This document shows, in pieces, positions 57,068-64,000 of a stretch of DNA of 64,000 nt. The stretch spans positions 68,448,001-68,512,000 of the forward strand of contig JBITNC010000001.1 of NCBI GenBank assembly GCA_050084985.1, given 5' to 3'. Position numbers and translations under genes: made by a program. This DNA is from Nageia nagi (taxonomy: Eukaryota > Pinophyta). The notes under the pieces are model-generated. The model searched no databases. It was not told the DNA's origin and saw only the letters and a program-made list of their open reading frames with translations. Each line of letters begins with the position of its first letter. Position 1 is the first letter of the stretch.

Positions 57068-58350
57068 TAACATAAGATAAGTCTTTTAGTGTCCTTTTAA
57101 ATCTAATGGTTTATAGGACCTATCAAATTTTATCCATAAATCAATTTTGTATTTGAATGCTTCTTACTAATATAATTAAGCTATTCAATAAAATCACCAA
57201 GATTGTTTTGGTTATCTTGATTTAAAAATTTATGGATCAAACTATAATTACAAATATTTTTATAATTTTATTTGATATCTTTAGAAATTGGATAAAAAAA
57301 ATGGAAAATGAGTCTCATTTATAATTACATACATTGTACAATTAGTGAATAGTTATGTGCCTAATGAGCCTAGACTTGAGTGATCATATTTGAGCATGAT
57401 AGACACCTATCTTCATATATTATGTGTCTCTTTGGTTACTCATTTATTTTTTCATCCTTGGGTTCAAGGCCTCTATCCCTATGACCAAACGGCCTTGTCC
57501 CCTTCAACTTATAGAGTAGGTGAGAGGAAAAAATCTGATTTTATACTAATAGTGCTACAGATCCTCTCAAATAAGTGAGAACCAACTCAAACTTGGTCTA
57601 CTAATTATTAATATAATGTCATGATAATGGATATAACATCTCTAGGTATCCCTAACTTCTCAAGTATTTGAAATAGGATATGTCTAGGGAAAGTATCAAA
57701 GGCTTTATGAAAGTCAATAAAAGCAATAATAAAACTTTTATTTGTCAGCTCAAGCTTCTTCAATGGTAGCCCATAAAGTGAGGATGTGATCAACAATGTG
57801 ATAGTTTCTAAGGAAGGTAGCTTGACCAAGTACATGAAGATTATGTATTTCAAAAAAACTATATATGAAATCATCAAAATTCATGGCAAATAATCTTACT
57901 ACAATGTGGCTAGCCATAATCATTATGTAGTTGCTAGGGTTAAGGGAGTCACCAACTTTGCAAATGGGTTAAATGATATTAGAGGTACAAGAGGAGGAAA
58001 CCCATATGAAGAAATGTAGTTGAACATTTCAACAATATGGATAATCAAAATTATAGGATTGTGTTTGAAACATTCAACACTTAGGTTTTCAAGTCAACAA
58101 CTTCACTAATTTAGAGTTTGCATATATCTCACAAAATCATTTTATTAGTGAAGAAATGGAAAGGATGAGGTCAAAGATTGGGGATAATAGAGGGTTAGTG
58201 TTGATTGGTATAATGTAACCTAAAAGGGTTTGGTTTGGTTGAGTTCTCCATTTTCTCCAATAGTAGGTTCCTTGAAAAAGCAAAAGGTGGTGGGAATGCA
58301 CTCATGTTAGTTTTTTGCTCAATCTCTAGGTTATAGACCAGTTCCTATCT
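57068..58350 (-). pseudogene. LINE with reverse transcriptase remnant and tail, copy F
   Basis: Minus strand: VEMFNYISSYGFP near 58030, then VDHILTLWATIEEA near 57780, then an open 89-codon stretch (57877-57608) ending in IIAFIDFHKAFDTFPRHIL and LEKLGIPRDVISIIMTLY, the diagnostic palm region of a LINE reverse transcriptase (FDT-type motif A). Downstream, decayed sequence leads to a 3' UTR matching 5714-5960 (TTGGTGATTTTATTG, AAATCAAGATAACCAAAAC) and the tail TTTGATAGGTCCTATAAACC, ending TTATCTTATG at 57068. It is the best evidence that the shared tail belongs to a LINE family. Confidence 0.82.
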
Positions 58351-59307
58351 ATTATAAAGGTTTAAAGTAACAAGAAAGAGATAATAAGGTATAGAGTTAT
58401 AGGAAAGAGATTAACAAATTGAACTAAAACTAAAACAAGAACTATACAGGTTGAGCATTGTATCATAGACAACAATCCATAACCAAGATCAAGCATAGCA
58501 AGCTATCTTACCCTTGGGGTCTCGCAATCACAATACATGGCCACAACTTAAGACAACATCTCATACATAACATTCACAAAAGTAATAAACAACCACTTGT
58601 TACAAAAGGGAAAAGCATTATCTTTTTGTATTATAATATATGAAAGCATCTTATAGACCTAGACAAATTTGCTAGAATATCCGATTGTATTGATTTCTAA
58701 TAGTCCACCATTTATACATTTACATGTCCTACTAGGTTATTATCTATCATTAATATACATAATTACTCATCTTGATTGAAGCTAGCAAAGAAAACTATTT
58801 ACAATAAATATTACAACTGTGTTAGATTACATAATGAATAAGTACCAACATCATGACTATTTGGGAATTTGCAATTTTTGAATAGTCATATCCATTGAAC
58901 TGTAATCCTTCTAACATGTCATTGACTACTCCTTTTTCAACCCTATAGTTTATTGAATATGGTACTATAGCTAATTGAATAAGTACTCATCTGTAGCTTA
59001 ATAGGTACGATCTAGTACTATGTTCTATTAGTAGCTATCTACTTCTTTGTAACCATTAATGATTCACACTATAATTTCAATTTAATAGAGTAATGGGGGG
59101 TTATAAATAATATATAAACTTAGTTCAAGAAGAAACTACCATTGTTATGTGGAATTGAGTTGAAGTCAACACATTAACAGGGTCCTGAGGGTTAAACACT
59201 TAAGATTAAGTGGACTTGGGTGTTATTTCTTACCCATTACTCTTACCTTAGTTTGGTAGATTATATTTCTTTTCTTTAGGTTCTATTGATAATCTAGATC
59301 TTCTTAG
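58351..59307. other. Unassigned AT-rich DNA
   Basis: No ORF with a family motif, no repeat detected by eye. Confidence 0.4.
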
Positions 59308-59722
59308 TACCCATTGATTTTAACCAATAGTTCTAACATCATTGCTCAAAATTAGTGGATTTTATTTTGTATCTTCATGAATCATCACCCACCATTACTT
59401 ATTTAATAGATGGGCTTTATTTGGTATCTTCATGAATCATTACCCACCATTACTTATTTCAAGACCTGCTGATTTTAACCAAAAGTTTTAATGTCATCAC
59501 TCAAAATTAGTGGGTTCTATTTGGTATCTTTATGAATTATCACCCACCATTACTTATTTTAGGACCCGCTAATTTTATCTAAAAATTATGACATCATCGC
59601 TCAAAATTGGTAGGCTCTATTTGGTATCTTCATAAATCATCACCTGACATTACTTATTCTAGGACCCACTAATTTTAGCCAAAAATGATAATGTTACTAT
59701 TGAAAATTGATGGGCTTTATTT
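59308..59722. repeat. 100-bp minisatellite, about 4 units
   Basis: Two complete adjacent units of 100 bp (GACCTGCTGATTTTAACC and GACCCGCTAATTTTATC starts), a first unit starting near 59308 (TACCCATTGATTTTAACC), a partial unit starting at ATGGGCTTTATTTGG (about 59412) and a terminal partial unit. Conserved blocks: CTCAAAATT, GGTATCTTCATGAATCA, CACCCACCATTACTTATTT. Confidence 0.88.
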
Positions 59723-59766
59723 ACTTTTGAGTATCTTCCACTGATTATTTGGACATAACTTAGACT

Positions 59767-59841
59767 TATATTTACAATAACTCTGGAACACTATATTTAC
59801 AATAACTCTTGAACATTGTATTTACAACAACTCCTGAACAT
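59767..59841. repeat. 25-bp tandem repeat, 3 units
   Basis: TATATTTACAATAACTCTGG, TATATTTACAATAACTCTTG and TGTATTTACAACAACTCCTG, each followed by AACAC/AACAT, exactly 25 bp apart. Confidence 0.9.
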
Positions 59842-60269
59842 GATTCTTCTTTACATATAATTCCTATCCCATTTACCTATTAATACGACTTAAGGTTTAT
59901 CCCTAAGAGTTATTACAAAACTTGGTCGAATTTGACTAGAAATTTACAAAGCAAAATATCAAAGATAAGGACTTATACATACAATAGCCGAATTATATAT
60001 ACAATAGCCAGATGTTGAAAACACCCAAAATTCTTCAGACTTAGGGCTAATAGAATACTTAGATTTAATGCTAAAGGGAAGGGAGTTGGAATAGAAAGAA
60101 TTTTTTGAAAAATAATGAGAGAATAAAAGAATGATGGTGTGTTACCCAAGTCAAAGTGCAATTATGAAAGAATAAAATCTTATGGAAGCTCTTGGTATCT
60201 CCACCTGCTAGAGAATAGGACCCACTACTTGCTGCTTCTAGTTGCCTATTCAGATGTAGATTTGGTAGT

Positions 60270-61716
60270 AAACTCAGATGGTGGAATCATCTCTACTGGG
60301 AGGAAGGGGTGCATCTTCTTCTTCAAATCCTTAAGGTCTTAATAGTCAATTTATGACAAAATAGGAGATGCTTGAATCTTCATAGTATTTGCTTTGCTCT
60401 AAAACCCATTAGAATATTCTCTACCCTCCCAATGTGTAGGAACCTTATGATTGTTTCTTGAATGAAGTCATTTATTTGTTGTAAATTCAAAATTTATTTT
60501 AAAAAAAAAGATTTTTCAAGGAATTTAATGGTATTGGCTACCCATCTTACAGCACTACCTTATACATTTTGTTCCTTTCATAATTTAAGAGCTTTCATTT
60601 CAATCAAAGAATTAAAAAATTTGTTAATAAATCTTATCTCTGTTATGAGCTAGTGTTTACCAATATCCATATTGAACACCAAATTTTGGAGTTTAAATAT
60701 ATCTTATATCCTTTGCAAATATGATTATCTTGGTCTGGAATTAATGGTAGCTATATCTTTCTCAGTTAAGATTCTTAACCAACTATGCATTTTCTTAATA
60801 ACTGACCTTGGTATATCTAGAGCTAATCAATGGAGAGTGGTCTACATGTTGAACTATTTGATGGCTTATAGTGCTTTTTTTTTTAACAAATGCAAATGTG
60901 ATAAGGTCACCATCCTATCTCCAACTTGATCCATTAAGGATTTTTTGAAGCCTTTTATGAGCAGCAATAGTTTTGAGTTGTCATCAGATAATACTTTGTT
61001 AGCTGCTATAATGATTTGTAATTCAGCCTCAACTTTCTTGACCTTTTGGCCATCTATAACTATGGCATGAGGTTTAAGATATTGTATGGTTTGATTTGCA
61101 TTATTTAGCTTAGCCTTTGTTTCTATCAAGCCTTTCTTGAACTCTAACTTTTTCGTATCAAGCTTTGCAAGTAGGTCTTTATTTTTATTCTACAACTCGA
61201 CCACTATTTTGTCTTTAAGGGAGTAGTCTTTCTTATATTGATCAATTTTTTTATTCAATTTATCTTAGTCTCCATTTTTTGAATACTTTTACAAATCGCC
61301 ATTGAATTATTTACAAGGAACATGGATTGGTCAATCATCAGAGCACTCTGCATACTTACATCAATTATAGTCATGGGAGTAGTATCTAGTTGTCCTTCTT
61401 TGAAAGACATTTATGCTATCTTAATGTATCCTATTTCTATTACCTTACTCAAAATTCTCTAATATTTCACAAGGAGCATAGGAGGTTTATTGACAAAAGT
61501 TTTCCAATCAATGGGTTCTATAATTTACATGGAAAATATTGATTTAATCTCCTCCTAGAAGGCTGTAGGAATTAAAGAATGAGGAGTATTTACATCTGAG
61601 GTTGATGCTATGACCTATTGAATGGGTTTTGATTACTTTGGAGGTGTAGAATCTTGAATTTCTATTTCATTTTCTACTTCCTCCATGACCTTATCTTCAT
61701 CATCAACCTTGTCCAT
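60270..61716 (-). pseudogene. Decayed coiled-coil ORF of unknown family
   Basis: A long reading frame can be followed from ATG at 61716 (MDKVDDEDKVMEEVENEIEI) to about 60270, roughly 480 codons, with one frameshift near 61260 and another near 60360. Between 61716 and 60480 I count 17 stops, 15 of them TAA or TAG, each one C-to-T step from Gln. Legible stretches include STSDVNTPHSLIPTA, WKTFVNKPPMLLVKY, FKEGQLDTTPMTIIDVSM, SALMIDQSM, then a heptad-like Lys/Leu/Glu-rich segment (KDLLAKLDTKKLEFKKGLI, TKAKLNNANQTIQYLKPHA) and VEAELQIIIAANKVLSDD. A coiled coil is likely over about residues 155-260. I cannot name the family; it could be a transposon-associated protein or a host gene. The LTR of element 4 begins only 17 bp upstream. 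Confidence 0.65.
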
Positions 61717-61733
61717 TGGTTCTGAGTATCATT

Positions 61734-62230
61734 TGTTGGAATGTATTATGCATTATTGTAAAGGTTATGCAATAATATTCTATTTAAGTTCACTAATACT
61801 TAAGGGTATCATTTGATACCTTAAGTATTTAAGTGAATATGATAATGTAACTTTTCCTACAATCAATGTCATGAGCATGCCCCTTGGGTAATAGGATGTG
61901 CATGTCATGGTTTTGTACATTGGATAAAAGGGTGATCCAGAGAGGGAATTTGGCCTATAAATAGAAGGCTCTCTCTTTGTGATTACACACCAATTTGTGG
62001 AGTAAAATTATGCTAGTGGATAGTGTTTAGGATTTGAGGTTAGAAAGTCTGTCAGAGTTTATATTGTGAATTAAGTGAGATCTAGTTAGTGGATGTACTC
62101 CTAGTTGGAGGAACCACTTACATCTTGGGTTATCTTTATGAGATTGATTTATCTTTGTTAGATGTGATTTGTGAGCTTTCATGTGATATTGAGAGTTTAG
62201 ATTTGTTCATGTTATAGTTCAATTCTCTCA
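61734..62230 (+). repeat. 5' LTR of copia element 4
   Basis: TGTTGGAATGTATTATGC to AATTCTCTCA, 497 bp, aligned throughout with 37851-38343. Has the same palindrome (61789-61837) and TATAAATA at 61956. Confidence 0.93.
61956..61963 (+). promoter_or_regulatory. TATA box in LTR of element 4
   Basis: TATAAATA followed by GAAGGCTCTCTC, aligned with 38073 in element 2. Confidence 0.65.
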
Positions 62231-62246
62231 TTTGGTATTAGAGCAT
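62231..62246 (+). promoter_or_regulatory. Primer-binding site of element 4
   Basis: TTTGGTATTAGAGCATC follows the LTR; one mismatch to TGGTATCAGAGC. Confidence 0.85.
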
Positions 62247-62809
62247 CTTGGAAGCTCCTGTTCATATCCTTGGTTTCAAGGTTCCGCTTCAACTTTTTGA
62301 GATATCTTCATCCTTATTCATCATCTTTGGAGATTTACTCTTTTTGTTTGAGTAAAACAATTTAGAGGTGTAACACCCTATATATATATATATTTTAAAA
62401 GTTCATTTTGATACTAACATTCTTTTATGATTATGTTAGTTCAATTCCTAGCAAACATTGCCTCAATAATATAATATATTATTGCTCATTTTTCTACTAA
62501 GAATCGTTTATGTTAAGTGATTGGGTAATAATACATTAGATAAAATATACAATTTGTATACATACCTTTTATTCTTTTGGTATTAAGAGGTCTTTATATG
62601 TAAAAAGAGGGAATTTTTTCCAAAAGAATACTTTTGAAAGGTTTCTATATATGCTTCTAATTTAAATATATATATATATATATGAGAAGGAGAGCTTTTT
62701 GTTCAAAAGTTAAATTTTTACAAAAAAAACATAAATAAATAATAATGTTTTTCATTACATTAGGGGTCATATTATTTAGACTTTTTTTAAATCAAAAGTA
62801 AAATGGAGG

Positions 62810-63430
62810 GTGAATGAAAAATTTTTGGACCCTTTTGGATCCAACCCTGTTGCACCATCGACTGTAGGATCTTGTTGGATGCATGAATTTTTGTTTACCT
62901 CCTTAAATATGCCCTCGTGTTTTGGCATCCTCATGCCTCCATTTGCACTATTTTTTTTCTCCTTACAGTTGTTTCAAAACCCCTCTTTTGACCCCTATGC
63001 AGCTTTGTTTGCTCCTTATAGCTACTCCAAAACCTTAGGCAGCTCTTGCGCTCCTTCTCCTCTCTCCTTTGATCATGTAGCTACTTCTCATTTCTTGGCT
63101 ACTTATCCTCTCTCCTTCGACCATGTAACTCCTCATTTCCTAGCTACTTCTCCTCTCTCCACTGATCATGCAACTCCTCATTTCCTAGCTACATCTCCTC
63201 TCTCTCCTTGCTAGGACCTCATGGTTGGGTTCACTCTAGCATTGCTCACCTCCACCCTCTCACATGTGATTGCTCATCTCCACCCTTCCTTTGCTTGTAC
63301 TTCTCTCCCATGCACAATCTTTGCTCTATCCTCTTAAAACTAGGTTGCTCTACTTGCAACCTCCTTGCTCTCATCTAGCCTCCATGGACAGCTTACACCA
63401 TTGAAAGCCCACTCAACCTCTCCTAAATTT
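62810..63430 (+). other. C-rich variable block in the element 4 leader
   Basis: Pyrimidine- and C-rich stretch unlike its AT-rich surroundings. The 134-codon frame at 62810-63214 owes its length to the tandem repeat at 63059-63196 and shows no domain. Blocks of similar composition but different sequence occupy the same leader position in elements 1, 2 and C. Confidence 0.65.
63059..63196. repeat. 45/48-bp tandem repeat, 3 units
   Basis: Units start at 63059 (48 bp), 63107 (45 bp) and 63152 (45 bp); each begins CCTCTCTCC and contains GATCATG or GACCATG, CTCATTTC and GCTAC. The periods are multiples of three, so the translated frame repeats (SFDHV, HFLAT). Confidence 0.9.
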
Positions 63431-64000
63431 TGGTGCAATAAGTTTTTTTCATCTTCCTTATTTATTTTGCATGCAATTTTTCCTTCCCCTTCATTTAATG
63501 GAAGTTGACCTTCCTTGCAATCAATATTTATTACAAAGCTATTTAAATTGGTAATGGATGTCCATACGCCTTTTTTTTCTCCTTAATGATTTTCCTCCAT
63601 ATTAAATTTTCTAACTTGAGGTAGAGTAAGCTAATGATGGATTATTTGAAAAATATTTCTTAAATTTTTAAATTAATGCCTTAATAATATATCTACCACT
63701 TTTATTTTTTACCTTTAAAAGTGGAGGAATTTTGCATGTACTTAAATACTCAAATGTGGAATTTTTACTTTTAAAACTTTAATACTTGCAAAAGCTTATA
63801 AAAAGGAAACCTTTCATACAAATATTTCTTTTATCTTTAAGGGGGATAATTTTTTAATGCTTAAAACAAAATTTGGAAGCATGCAATATTTTTTTAAATC
63901 CTATTTTGCTATCTTTTAGAGATAAAACTTTAAGTAAAAAGGAGGGAATTTATATTTCTTTTACTTAATGCATGCCTAGGGCTTAAAACTTTAAGATAAT

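Larger units (their letters stand above)
61734..64000 (+). mobile_element. Copia element 4, 5' end, runs off the window
   Basis: 5' LTR 61734-62230, primer site, and 1.77 kb of leader homologous in layout to element 2. Gag-pol, if present, lies beyond 64000. The last 100 bp (AGATAAAACTTTAAGTAAAAAGGAGGGAA) corresponds to 39905-39960 of element 2. Confidence 0.9.

Noticed and set aside
62810-63214. 134-codon ORF on + in the element 4 leader
   Set aside because: Length is explained by a tandem repeat with a period divisible by three; no domain and biased composition.

Overview
The window reads as nuclear DNA from a large, repeat-rich seed-plant genome, most likely a gymnosperm; this is inferred from AT-richness, deep nesting of old LTR retrotransposons, LINE and hAT relics, and the absence of any intact host gene. 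Almost everything recognisable is a transposable element in some stage of decay. I found no convincing tRNA, rRNA, CRISPR or prokaryote-type features.

Layout. 1-2100: unassigned, with an 81-bp tandem repeat. About 2130-4896 (-): hAT transposase pseudogene. 5341-6660: a SINE-like element and a 5'-truncated LINE (both -), then a 43-bp minisatellite (6696-6996). 8676-27493 (+): a Ty3/gypsy chromovirus with 410-bp LTRs and a GAAGA target duplication. Its gag is split by a much younger Ty1/copia element (10290-19440, -, 501-bp LTRs, TCCAA target duplication). Its RNase H-integrase-chromodomain segment is present three times in tandem (21357-26996, about 1.88 kb per unit). 27494-28750: LINE tails, a 34-bp minisatellite and a LINE ORF fragment. 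About 28750-35616 (-): a decayed Tat/Ogre-like gypsy element with two RNase H domains and a tandem-repeat 3' UTR. 35617-53390: three copia-type elements nested in one another: outer (+) element C, a coding-less (-) element B inside its leader, and (+) element 2 inside an LTR of B. 53400-54290: 3' end of another gypsy element. 54914-58350: SINE-like and LINE pieces and a gypsy integrase relic. 59308-59841: two minisatellites. 60270-61716 (-): a decayed coiled-coil ORF of unknown family. 61734-64000 (+): the 5' LTR and leader of a fourth copia element that runs off the window.

How it fits together. Copia elements 1, 2, C and 4 look like one superfamily group: initiator-Met-tRNA-type primer sites, a TATAAATA box in each LTR examined, and long leaders (up to about 3 kb) before gag that contain a variable GC/C-rich block. 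In element 1 that block carries fragments recognisable as a plant pentatricopeptide-repeat (PPR) gene on the element's sense strand, which suggests host-gene capture. Most premature stops are TAA/TAG at positions where the family has Gln or Trp, as expected from C-to-T decay of methylated DNA. The gypsy LTRs differ at about 39 of 410 positions (mostly transitions), while the nested copia LTRs differ at 7 of 501 (all transversions).

Most notable: the in-place triplication of a dead gypsy segment (a possible nascent satellite), the PPR-derived leader segment, a LINE/SINE-like pair sharing a 3' tail that ends in TATC repeats, and the unidentified coiled-coil pseudogene.
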